Source: Saposhnikovia divaricata (lineage: Eukaryota > Streptophyta > Magnoliopsida > Apiales > Apiaceae). From it: DNA of 64,000 nucleotides. The notes under the pieces were generated by a model that was not told the origin of the DNA, ran no database searches, and saw nothing but the letters and a program-made list of their open reading frames with translations. The stretch is taken from assembly GCA_036435485.1 (NCBI GenBank), contig CM071599.1, positions 210,465,178 to 210,529,177 on the forward strand, in the 5' to 3' direction. A program made the translations under genes and the position numbers. Below, in pieces: positions 9,627-19,917 of the stretch; within the stretch, counting starts at the first letter, position 1; every line of letters begins with the position of its first letter.

Positions 9627-12600
9627 TTTGCTAGTCCCGAGCAAACTAATATTAACAACACGATATACTCCTAACTAGTACCACTTCCGTAGGTGATCAC
9701 GGTTGCATTTGGCATATGCAACAAGCCCTTGGAACCCCTAGTGGACGAGTGAGGTCTCGTGAGGGTTTATAGATGATGTACCCACAAAATCACAAAAACC
9801 ACTAATAAACAAGAAACTAACAACACCTACTATTAAACTAACTACTATACTCACATGTCCGAGTCGTCTACTTGTAACTAAAATGAAACATATAGAGCTA
9901 TTCACCTTGTCATCCACTATAACGAGCTAACAACCAATTCAAGAATCAAGATAACACACCTTGTGCAAAATGTAACCATGACATTAAAGATAGAATGAAT
10001 GCACTTCAATCGTGAACACTAGACAAGATTATCATAAAGCATACATGGCTTCGCATTAAGAAGATGAAATTGTATGGTGAAAAATCTCACATCTCTCAAT
10101 TATGTATCACACAAGTATGGGCTAGAGATTTCACTCAACTCCAAGTCTAAATGCATGCGCTCTACTTGACCTTGCATGTTCACCTAAATTCCGGATTGCA
10201 CCAAAAACAAGGAATTCATAAAATGGGTTGTAATGAGGCTTGGGTGAATGTATGAAAATTTAAGTTCAAGGAAGGTGTAAAAGTCTCGCTAGTTGAGTCA
10301 AAATGACGCTTGCTCGCTTCGTCCACCAAATTCTCAAACTAAAGAATGTCTTCACTCATTTACAATTACAAAACACAACCACATTTACCAAGAAAATTGA
10401 AACAAAATAAAGTACAAAGATTTATTGCTTTTTTTTTCTTTATTTTTCTTTTATTTTTCTTTTTTTTACATCCCCTTTATTATTATTATTTTAGCAAAGG
10501 GAATGCATAACATAAATAAATACTACAAAGAACTTTGAACCACATCTAGATATACACATCAAACTAGTTCCCACTTACAATAAATAGAATTCTTCCTCTT
10601 CACAATTTCTCCAAATTCACATGCTCATCAATCAATTCTTTCCAAGACTCAACTAGCTCAACTTTGTCGAGAGTGAAGTATTTGGCTATGGCTCATGTAT
10701 AAAAGGAGAAAGTGACGAAGAAAAATATGGATATAAGCTTCAAAGGGGTAACTATGGATTATTTTCATGGTTCACAAGCTAAAAAGGTCAAAAAGGTTAT
10801 CCTAAATAGAATTTCCTTATTATGGTGCATCCATGAATGAAGATTTAATGCAAGCCCTAGAGCAACAAACATACATAAAGAGGGAGCAACACACAAGCAA
10901 AAGAATCATCGTTCAAGGCCTCACAAGGTTTACGTTTTAATAACATCTTCTCGATTTGATTCCATGCATGCTAAGAGATAATCGTCATGCTCACAATTTA
11001 ATTACAAACATCTAAACTTTTCATGTCATTTCAAGTGTGTGTGTGTGCAAAAGAGGTGCATCAACTTATAGATTCACATCAAATTGGTAATGCTAGGCAC
11101 GAAATAGGAGAAAACAAGGTTGCAAGCTCACAATGTCATAATTTCAAAAACAAGTAAACACGCTCATGACTAAACTTTTACAAATGCAAACAAAACGGAC
11201 ATCAAATGAAACAAAAAAAAATTACTAATACTAGCTACATACTATACTACCATGATAAACATAAACAAACCTTCCCCCACTTAAAACATGGCATGTCCTC
11301 ATGCATGACAAATAAAACGAAGTAGAGATATAAGTGAAAGAGAACTCCCCTGAAAATAAAGAACAAGAATCGGGAGCAAAACCACTCATACTTGCCCAAA
11401 TCCAACTCCGAAATTACACGTCAAGAATTGAATAAATGCCACCAATCACAATCATCCCAACGAAAATAACCGACAAGCCAAAATCCAACACCCTACAAAG
11501 CACTGCAATACACTAATTAAGGAAATAGAAATAAAAAAAAATTTGTTTTTGTTTTTTTTTAAATAAAATAACATAAAATAACCAACCAATTAATAAAAAA
11601 TAAAAAAAATCAAATCAAATTTAAAACTGAAATAATAATAAAAGCAAAAATCAAATTTAAAACTAAACCAAAATAAAATAAAATAAAAAATCAAATTGAA
11701 AATTAAAATAAAATAAAATAACTAACAAATTAATAATAAAATCAAAATCAAATTCTAAAGTGAAATAAAATTTATTCTTGAATTTATATAAATTACTTAG
11801 TTTTAAAAAAAATGAAAAAACTAAAATCAAAATTAAAAACAAATAAAATAAAAAAATAAAAAAATTAATTTTAAAAGTAAAATAAAATAAAATCAAAATT
11901 CAAATTTTAAAACTAAAATAATAATAATAAAATCAAAAATCATAAAGCTAAAATAAAATAAAATTAAATAACTAAGGAATTAATAATAAAATCAAAAATC
12001 AAATTTAGAAGTGAAACTACATTGATTCTTGAATTTAAAAACTAAAAATCAAAATAAGAAAAATAAAATTTTTTTTTCTTGCTAAAAATGAAAATAAAAA
12101 TAAAAATAAAAATAACTAACCAATAATAAATAAAATCAAAAATCAAATTTAAAATTGATTCTAAAATTTATAAAATTGTTTAGTTTTAGAAAAGTATAAA
12201 CAGTAAAACAAAATTAAAAATAAAAAAGGGAATGAAAATAAATAAAAGAAATAAAAGTAAAACAAAAACAAAACAAAAAGAAAAAAAATAAACTAAACTA
12301 AACTAAACTAAAGAAGGGGAAAACACGGGGGGGGGGGGGGGGGGGCGGGTGTACGGGGAGAAAGGAGAAGGATAGGAGAAATAAGGTGTGGGGGGAATGG
12401 TGTAGGGGTGCGGAGGAATGGCTGTTGAAGGTGTAGACAGGGGGGGGGCGGGGGAGGATATTGAGTGGAGAGGTGAGCGTGGCTGGGTGAAGGCCGGCGT
12501 AAAGGAATTGGGCGGTGTTGCAGCGGAGGGAATGGGAGTGGTGGTGCGAGGTAGAGAAGAACGGAAGCTGCAGTGATGTGGGCGCAGTGATGGTGAGAGT

Positions 12601-13360
12601 TGTGAGGGATAGCGGTGTTGAAAGATAGAGGGAGACGGGTATGGAATTGAGTGGTGGGAGGAGGAGAATGAGGGGTGATTGTTTGAACTGAAGGTGGTGG
12701 GTATCTGCTCTGTTTTTGAAAAAAAAAAAATTTAAGAGCTGCACGGCCGTGCAATAAGTGGGTGGAGGGTTGAAAATTTCCCTCAATTTGCACTACAATA
12801 TGGACAGAAGCTGATAAAATTCATGGACGGGCAGGTGCACGGTTTGTTGCACGGTCTGCACCCCGTACAACAGCCCGTGCAGCCCTAAAATTTCACAAAA
12901 ACTATTTTTTTTTTTTTACAGAAAATTTCCACAAATTCTTGAATGCTTGAATAAAATAATAATTCCTGAAAACATGAACAAACAAATCAAGGTACGAGTG
13001 GAATAAACATAAAAATTATAAAAATTAGAATTAACGATACTAAATATTATTGAGCGGGACATAATTACTACAAAATTTTTTATTTTTTTTAAAACTCTAT
13101 TATAAAATTCATTAATCACACCACAAAAATACACAATATTTTTTTTTTTTGATATTTTCTTTGAATTAAAATAGATGAAAAATGGAATCCCCACTCACTA
13201 ATATTTAGATCAATATGCAAAACATCATACATAAATGCAAGCGAGGAATGCAATCTAACACACACATAAAAATATAAAAATACATGCGTACCTTGGGTTG
13301 CCTCCCAAAAAGCGCTTTGTTTATTGTCGTTGGCTCGACTTATTTATACAATTACCATAA
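9627..13360 (-). other. Internal non-coding region of the nested element
   Basis: No convincing coding sequence is present. About 9627-11515 is unremarkable AT-rich sequence with a second purine tract at 11271-11285. About 11520-12310 is an A-rich low-complexity block built from AAAATAAAATCAAA-like words. 12327-12345 is a run of 19 G. About 12346-12720 is unusually G-rich on the + strand. About 12735-12890 holds palindromic CACGGCCGTG and GTGCACGG motifs that resemble those in the LTRs. The long minus-strand ORFs at 12298-12793 are proline- and serine-rich products of the low-complexity DNA. Confidence 0.7.
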
Positions 13361-14320
13361 CTAATGAGGTGAAAAAGCAAATAAATGCACATACCTACGA
13401 ATCAATAATAAAAATAAGGTGTGCAAATATACCTTTGATCCATAAAAATATAAAAATATTTTTATGATCTTCACATCTTCAAGAGACTTTGAAAAAGAAA
13501 AATAGTTAGAAAAATTGTCAGAATAATCATTATAACTACGACTCAAAAAATGTTCCCAAATTGGATCCTTATATACCCAAGCAAAAATTTCAACCTCATC
13601 AATCTTAAGCTCAAATTCCTTCTCAATTTTAATTGGACATTCATCAATTTTTATCTCATCTACCAATTCATTAAGCTCGAAGGAACTTTCTAAATTTGGT
13701 AGATCCTCAACTACATCCAATTTATCATTGTCAAGCTTAGGGCAATCGTCAACTACACAAGCAAATTCATCATGCACAACATTTTCATTAATTACAAAAC
13801 AAGAATCGTGATTAGTAGGAGAATTGACCTCCTCTAATCGACTCACGGTTTCGGCTAGTTGGCTCATTTGCTTTTCCAAGTTGGATATACTTTGAAAAGT
13901 GGTGTTTTGAAATTGGAGGTTGTTTGCCGCCATTTGCTTCATCATTTCTTCAAGTGATGACAATGTAGATGAAGAAGACCCTTGATGGTCTTGGGAATTA
14001 TATTGCGGATCATAGCATCGATTTTTAAAAGCAAGTTGGAGGTTGTTTGCCGCCATTTGGTTTATCATCTCCTCTAATGATGATAAGGAAGATGAAGAAG
14101 ACCCTTGATGGTCTTGGAAATTATATTGCGGATCATAACATTGATTTTCACAAGCATATGAATAATCGATGCTAGGAGGGTAAGGAGCATAGCATGAGTT
14201 TGTAGAATATAAAGAATTCACCTGATATGCATTAAAATTCTGAAAAGAATTAAAATCTTGATATCGTTCTCGATCATAGGTGAAATCTTGAGCGTTATTC
14301 CAACCAAAATAGTTATCCAT
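13361..14320 (-). CDS. Gag-like ORF of the nested element (unknown family)
   Basis: This 319-codon ORF begins with ATG about 150 bases downstream of the primer-binding site, the place expected for gag. The product starts MDNYFGWNN and is Asn/Gln/Ser/Tyr-rich. It contains a direct repeat of about 45 residues (each copy has CYDPQYN, QDHQGSSSS and SSLEEM; about residues 59-95 and 100-136), then a coiled-coil-like stretch (SISNLEKQMSQLAETVSRLEE, about 142-163) and a strongly acidic C-terminal half. No zinc knuckle, protease or polymerase motif is visible. I do not recognise a named family. Intactness in a young element suggests either a retained function or only recent arrival. The hydrophobic last 30 residues may be read-through past a decayed end. 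Confidence 0.6.
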   Translation of the reverse strand: MDNYFGWNNAQDFTYDRERYQDFNSFQNFNAYQVNSLYSTNSCYAPYPPSIDYSYACENQCYDPQYNFQDHQGSSSSSLSSLEEMINQMAANNLQLAFKNRCYDPQYNSQDHQGSSSSTLSSLEEMMKQMAANNLQFQNTTFQSISNLEKQMSQLAETVSRLEEVNSPTNHDSCFVINENVVHDEFACVVDDCPKLDNDKLDVVEDLPNLESSFELNELVDEIKIDECPIKIEKEFELKIDEVEIFAWVYKDPIWEHFLSRSYNDYSDNFSNYFSFSKSLEDVKIIKIFLYFYGSKVYLHTLFLLLIRRYVHLFAFSPH

Positions 14321-14468
14321 TGTCTCCTGAAAGAGTTAGTTCATGTCTATATCCAATAAACACGAAGACACACCAATAAAAACAACAAAGAAAGAAAGAA
14401 AAAATTATATACAAAGATAAAATCTAAAATATAAGAAACAATTAACTCAAAATTAATATTGTTGTCGT

Positions 14469-14485
14469 CCCCGGCAGCGGCACCA
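14469..14485 (-). other. Primer-binding site of the nested element (tRNA-Asp-like)
   Basis: On the minus strand, TGGTGCCGCTGCCGGGG follows the LTR end by three bases. It differs at two positions from the complement of the plant tRNA-Asp 3' end (TGGCGCCGTTGCCGGGG, from memory), which primes many Athila-type and related elements. Confidence 0.75.
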
Positions 14486-14488
14486 ATT

Positions 14489-15716
14489 TGAAGGTAGTGT
14501 TTTTCGTAAGTTCGTTCATAGAGAAGGACTCTCAATATTGATTCCAAGTAGATTATCTCTTACCATCTAGAAGTGTGTAAATGGGGGGTTTTGAGTTTGG
14601 TTAAGGTATTTTAACAAACACCTTGCCTACGATAAATAAATTGCTACAAAAACACAACTAAGTTAATGGCTAATATCCAAATTTGCCAACACAACAACAC
14701 AATGAGCAAATTAACAAGACAAGAGATATTTGACCCAAGAATCATGGATATTCAAGCACTTCAACCCAACAACAAGCAAATATATCCAACTCTACCTAGC
14801 CAAGATAATTGGTGAAGCACACAATCACTTATTTCTCTTCTAAAAACACTAATTTAGTGAAGCACATAAATTAGCTCTCTTGATAATAGCTACCAATAAT
14901 GAAGCACTACTAGTATAACCAAATCAAGGAATTAAACAAAGAGAGGCTAGGACAAACCCAAGGATGAGAATCTCAACCTAGGTATTTGCACTTGAATCTT
15001 GAGAATTTAGGTACACTAAACTTGTGCTACTATAATGAATGTACTAACAATTACGGATTAGCACAAACAATTAGCAATTTATATTACAAGAAGAGCAAAT
15101 TGAAGCAATTTACAATTCTCCAAGCAAAATCATAACAATACAACTCAAGAATTCAAGATAGAGTGAAATAGATCTTACTTAAATTGAAATTGGTTTTTGA
15201 TACAAGAGATCCTCCTTGAGCCAAATGTATGAAGTTAGTTACTCATAATCAATGCTAGATTATGAGTAATTGATGTTTTTCTATCTACTTGACTAACCCT
15301 AATTTATCCTTGAAGAGGCTAGGTTAGATGAAGATGAAGTTGTAGGTTAGAAGTTATGAAGATTAGGTTTAGAGAGATATGATCATTTAATACTCAGCAG
15401 CTCCGTACGGCCGTACAACTGCCCGTACGAAAATTCTGCTCCTTTGAACGACCTGTTGAACGGCCGTACAGCTGCCCGTACGAGATAAAATCTTCAATAT
15501 AATACATTAAACACCTCCCGAAATCGCGAGCTTTCATCTTCTAACTTCCCTCTTGAATAATCTTCGCTTTCATGCCCAAATTAAGCCATCTTTTCAACAA
15601 TTAAGCCCGAGGCACTGAAAGATGAAAAACATAACAAATATTAATAAAACAACATTCGAAACTAACAAAAATGCAGAAGAATAAAAGAGAAAACGTGTAT
15701 AAAATACACGTTATCA
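14489..15716 (-). repeat. 5' LTR of the nested element
   Basis: This 1228-base copy begins TGAAGGTAG and ends CGTTATCA on the + strand. It lacks 13 bases in the palindromic cluster (about 15403-15485) that are present in the other LTR. It is followed directly by the GGACT target duplication. Confidence 0.93.
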
Positions 15717-15721
15717 GGACT

Positions 15722-17857
15722 TAACAATAGACCATTGTTGGTATCAAATTGGTATATGTCAATTCATTTGTTTAGGAACAAACGTTTGATTTTCATGATC
15801 TAACAATTGAAAGACAAGACCTATCATGTAGGACCTAAAACATGATAAAATAGTTTTGTTTGTATTGGTTTAAACATTAACGTACATTGATTCGATTAAT
15901 TTTTTTTAATTGGATTTTTGCCTATGTTCTTGTTTAGTAAAATGGGCTCAGGATCTTTATCTTCCTAACTCAAAATATCTTTCTATAGTTGTGATTATTG
16001 ATATGTTAAACCTTTTGAAATCACAACTGTACATCATTTCTCTTAAGATAAATGCAATATTTTCTCAGGAAACTTTTCAATGTTAAAAATGCATTCTATC
16101 TCTATGTTGCTCATATTCTGTGATGCAGGTTCATCTACATGGAATTTTGTATTATCACATGTTTAGTCATAAGGTTGTAAACCCAACAACTTTGATCCCA
16201 GACTACAGTTAAACTCAAACACATTCTGACTTACCCTCTAAAAGGAAGTAACCTATCAGACTAGAGGTCACCAGGGAGTAAATGCACTTGATGCAGTAAA
16301 TAAGAATGTGTGGGATATTCAGTTGGAGAGTCACTACCTTATACACTACCCAAAATATTTCATATGCACAAAGTGAGATTGCACACACCAAGGATGAATT
16401 GACGGAAACCTGTAATCCAACCATTTTACGGTTATGATTATAAGTTAAAGGTTCTTTAATGAATCAAGAGTCTTCACAGACCTCGAGAGAAGGTATTGAT
16501 CTCAAATGCAAAATTCAAAAAGATCATTATCTAACTCCCCATAGAGAACATCTCTTGATCCTGCGGGTAACGGATCCGACATAGGTGCGGATCGGCAACT
16601 TGTGAACTATGATTCAGATTTTACCTGATGAGTTTAACAAGGTGATGTCTTCACAGACATTAGAAGGGAACCTTGATCTCAATGCTAAATTTATAGATCA
16701 TTGTTTACCTTCTCAGAATTCAAATCTGAAAACCCTAAAAAGGGAAATTAGCAACTTGTAGATTATAACTCAGATTCGTCTGACGAGTCCAACGAGGATT
16801 TTGGATTTGCGAACTCCCATTGCACCACCAGTGACCTCTCTAGAAGGGGCTATGGTGATTTTTCCTTGCAGGTACACTAACGGATGTTGGAGCTATGAGT
16901 GATATGAGTGAAACACTAGTGAGAAAGAGTGTAAACACAAAGAAAATTGAGACACTCAACCAAATGAGTGGAGAGAAGAGTGATACACTTGTGAGGTACA
17001 CTAAACACTATCACACACTCACAGTGAGGAAGAAAATGAAACTTCCTTTCTAACAAAGCTTTATCAATTGATTTCAATGTACTCTAACGATTGGTATAAA
17101 TTGGTAACAATTTGGTATCAACTACTTTGTCAATTAGTTGAATGGAGGATTCCTCAACTAAGGGGGAGAGATATATTGAAAAAGATATATTCAAGCTTAA
17201 AGCTTACCTTAGTAGGATATACTCAACTAAGGGGGAGAAGTATTGGGGTACAAGTAAAAGAAGAGTGAGTTAGAAAGGGGGAGCAATAAAGAATGTGCTT
17301 AGGATGATAGGCAAGTCTATTTACTAAGGGGGAGCCTTAGATGAAAAAGAACTTTCATTTGTTATGAAAGTGGAGATAAAAGGAGAATTACATCACAATA
17401 CTATTCTATTAGTCTTTCAATGTACTATGTATAAAGGCTAAGTGGAAGAGTAGTAAATTCACCAGAAGTTATAGAAATGGTATTGATTCACCATTGTCTA
17501 TATAGTAGGAACAACTGTTTTTCTTTAGTGAGAAAAGCTGTGTCAGAAATGGGAAGTGATTGTAAATCAAGAACTGCTGATAATCACCAATGTAAGATGT
17601 GAAGGATTATCAAGCAGAGATATGAAGAATTAGAAATGAAGATGAGTTATCTATTGAAGATCAGTTCAGTGCTAGAGGAACAATCATCTATCATTTCATA
17701 AACTGAAGATTCTGGAATTGTTAAATCTAAACCAGAGATTTTTTTTTATTATTTACTTAGTTTTTAAAAGTTTTATCTTTTTCTTGTTTAAGTGAGTTAG
17801 TTGAGTTATCCTCTAGGTATTTGCTTGTTATTGTCTAACAAACAAATAGGGGGAGAT
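15722..17857 (+). other. 3' non-coding region of element A, right part
   Basis: The stretch has no substantial ORF and corresponds to the reverse strand of about 39456-41660 in element C. It contains a diverged direct repeat of about 75 bases (about 16464-16540 and 16641-16715, sharing TCTTCACAGAC and TTGATCTCAA). After that comes a stretch rich in GAGTG words (about 16895-17030) and then the polypurine cluster. No env-like frame is visible. Confidence 0.75.
17157..17857 (+). other. Multiple polypurine tracts of element A
   Basis: AAGGGGGAG or a close form occurs at about 17159-17170, 17229-17238, 17274-17283 and 17326-17335, and finally as TAGGGGGAGAT at 17848-17857 directly before the LTR. 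Multiple tracts with this core upstream of the 3' LTR are a described hallmark of Sireviruses. The last tract is the one positioned to prime plus-strand synthesis. Confidence 0.85.
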
Positions 17858-19732
17858 TGAAAGGAATATGATGTAGCCTATTTGTATTTCGAGGATACAA
17901 CTCAACTTAAACAAGATTGTAATAGTAAATAGTATATAGACTGTCACAATGAATCTCGGATTGTATTATCTGTCAGAAGAAAAAGATCAAGGTCAATCTA
18001 CAGACTTGAGGAATTACTACATTGAAAGAAGTTCAGACATCTGATCAAGCCTCAGTGAAGTATTCATTAAAGAAGTGGATTCATTTGAAGTGACATTGAT
18101 TTCGACAGTGACAGAGACAGTACAGAAGAATTAATAGAGAGAGGAGAAAAGAAAAGGAACCAGATTTTAAAGTCAATATATGAAGAACAGTCACTGCGGT
18201 TAGTCACTCATGAACCAGACAGTACATTGAGTGTCAACATGAAACAGTGGTTGTTCATCATTAACTTCAGTGGTTCAAGCTATCAAGACTGGTATGTTAA
18301 GAGAAGAAAGGAACCAAATCATAGAGTCAAAAATAAAGAAAAGCCGTTGGAGTTAGTCGCTCATGAACCAGACCGTGCATCGAGCGTCAGCAGAAAATTC
18401 GATGGTAATTCCTTATTACTTTCAGTGGTTCAAGAAAAAAATTTGAGCTGTCAAAAGATTTATATTAATTCTCTTTTAATTAATATAATTATGTAATTGA
18501 TTTAATTTAATAAATTAATTCATTTCGAATTAATTTATTTATTAAATTAATTATCATGTTAATTAATTTTGAATAAATATATTAGTCTAATTGATTTAAT
18601 TAATTAACTTATTAATTAATTAACCATTATTCGTTTAAATGATTAATTGATTAATCAAGTTAATTAAATTAGATACAATAGAAAAAGAAACGGAGAAAAG
18701 CAAAAGAAATAAAGAAAATGCAGGCTGGCTTGTATAAGTGTTGTCGACAAAAAGAATAAAAAGAAATGCAGCAAAATTGAACTGGACATGCATGCAAAAG
18801 GAGAAAGTAAACTAATCATGCATGAAAGAAAAAGAGAGAAAACAAAAGCCTGTCAAACATGCATGCGGATCTTTCTGTCGGACGAAGTAACGCGCCTGCA
18901 TAGCGCGTGCGTGACACGCGCCTGGTAGACATCCAGAACAAGACCGCGCGTGTTTGTCATACTCTCTTCCCGCGACTGGTTTTCAGTTGACAGCAGAATA
19001 TTTTGTTTACAATTCAAATCATTCAGCCGAGTTTTTTATTCATTAAAGACAATTTTGATTGTCTTGCCGATTGTCTTGGTAAGCTTGGATTGTATTGCCC
19101 ATTGTATTGCCTATTGTCTTGGCAGTACAAGTTGATTGTTTTGGTGGTTTTGGATTGTCTTGCCGATTGTCTTGGCAGTACAAAACTGATTGTCTTGGAA
19201 GAACAGATTGTCTTGCCGATTGTTTTGGCAGTACAAATGAAAAATAAAAGAGGCAGAAGAGTATATAATTCAAGACAGACGGCCAGATCAAACACAATAC
19301 ACAGAATATATCATCTTAAAACAAGAACAGCTATTCTCTCTCATCAAGAACATAGACTGCAAGAGCTGGAAAAATTCATAGAAAATCAAGTTCATCTTAT
19401 TTTTAATATCTGATCCGATAAAACTTGTTTACTTGAGTCTGTTGTACTATTATCGAGTTTTTACTCCTAATCTATATCTCGATTTTTATTAACAAATCTA
19501 GAAAAATTCATGTCGAATTTTCTAATTTGTTTTTATTAATTAGATATAAATTTTGTACTGTATTTGTAACAAACCCCTCAAGTTAATATAATTTTATATT
19601 CAACTTGAATTTTGTTTCATTTAATCCCGCTCAAATTTGTCAAAATATAAATTAAATTTATCCGGACAAATTTCGATTAAACAGTACCGTTTGTATTCAA
19701 CCCCCCCTTCTACAAACATATTGGACCTAACA
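17858..19732 (+). repeat. Second LTR of element A
   Basis: The LTR is 1875 bases, from TGAAAGGA to ACCTAACA, preceded by a polypurine tract and followed, unexpectedly, by another primer-binding site. It carries the same CpG-rich patch (about 18890-18975), motif array (about 19057-19235) and TATA-like site (about 19262) as the first LTR but lacks the MITE. Confidence 0.93.
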
Positions 19733-19917
19733 ATTGGTATCAGAGCCCATTGATTGATACACAAATCAAGATCCTATTTTTATTCAGTCAAAAATCCATT
19801 TCGAATTTTTAACTCACTTAAAAATTCATCATGTCTTCAAAAGTCATTGTTATGATTCCTATCTTTAATAAAGATAATTATGATATGTGGAAAAATAAAA
19901 TGGAAATGTTTCTTGCT
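19733..19917 (+). mobile_element. Stub of a second internal region: primer-binding site and first codons of gag
   Basis: TGGTATCAGAGC (19735-19746), the leader and the ATG of gag (19831) follow the second LTR and match 1676-1860 closely. The match stops after about 29 codons, near 19917, where unrelated AT-rich DNA begins. The array is therefore LTR-internal-LTR-internal with the last internal part truncated, as expected from unequal recombination between LTRs followed by deletion, or from a second element inserted and then lost. The gag stub cannot be functional. Confidence 0.88.

Larger units (their letters stand above)
8367..15716 (-). mobile_element. Non-autonomous LTR retrotransposon (LARD-like) nested in element A
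   Basis: The LTRs are at 8367-9607 and 14489-15716. The element is flanked by GGACT on both sides (8362-8366 and 15717-15721), and element C has the uninterrupted target. Polarity is minus: a purine tract adjoins the left LTR and a primer-binding site adjoins the right one. Internally there is one Gag-like ORF (13361-14320) and then about 3.7 kb of mostly non-coding, low-complexity sequence. No protease, RT, RNase H or integrase is recognisable, so it must be mobilised in trans. The tRNA-Asp-like primer site suggests an Athila-like or other Ty3/gypsy helper; that is inference. LTR differences by eye (about 15 substitutions plus one 13-base gap) make it younger than its host. Confidence 0.9.
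1..19732 (+). mobile_element. Sirevirus-type Ty1/copia LTR retrotransposon (element A), decayed, 5' end outside window
   Basis: The element consists of a first LTR (1-1675, entered mid-LTR), a primer-binding site, gag-pol remains (1774-7380), a long 3' non-coding region (7381-8366 plus 15722-17857), a cluster of polypurine tracts and a second LTR (17858-19732). The domain order protease-integrase-RT-RNase H is that of Ty1/copia. LTRs near 1.9 kb, a long gag with a linker region, and repeated AGGGGGAG tracts before the 3' LTR are marks of the Sirevirus (SIRE/Maximus) lineage. Several in-frame stops show that this copy cannot encode its own polyprotein. A 365-bp MITE and a 7.35-kb non-autonomous LTR element are inserted into it. 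By eye the two LTRs differ at roughly 30 of 1300 shared bases. No target duplication can be tested because the left end is missing. Confidence 0.92.

Noticed and set aside
11663..11896. Phe/Leu/Ile-rich minus-strand ORF
   Set aside because: It is a translation of A-rich low-complexity DNA.
12298..12793. Two overlapping minus-strand ORFs of about 160 codons
   Set aside because: The Pro/Ser/His-rich products come from the G-rich low-complexity block and G19 run, with no domain.
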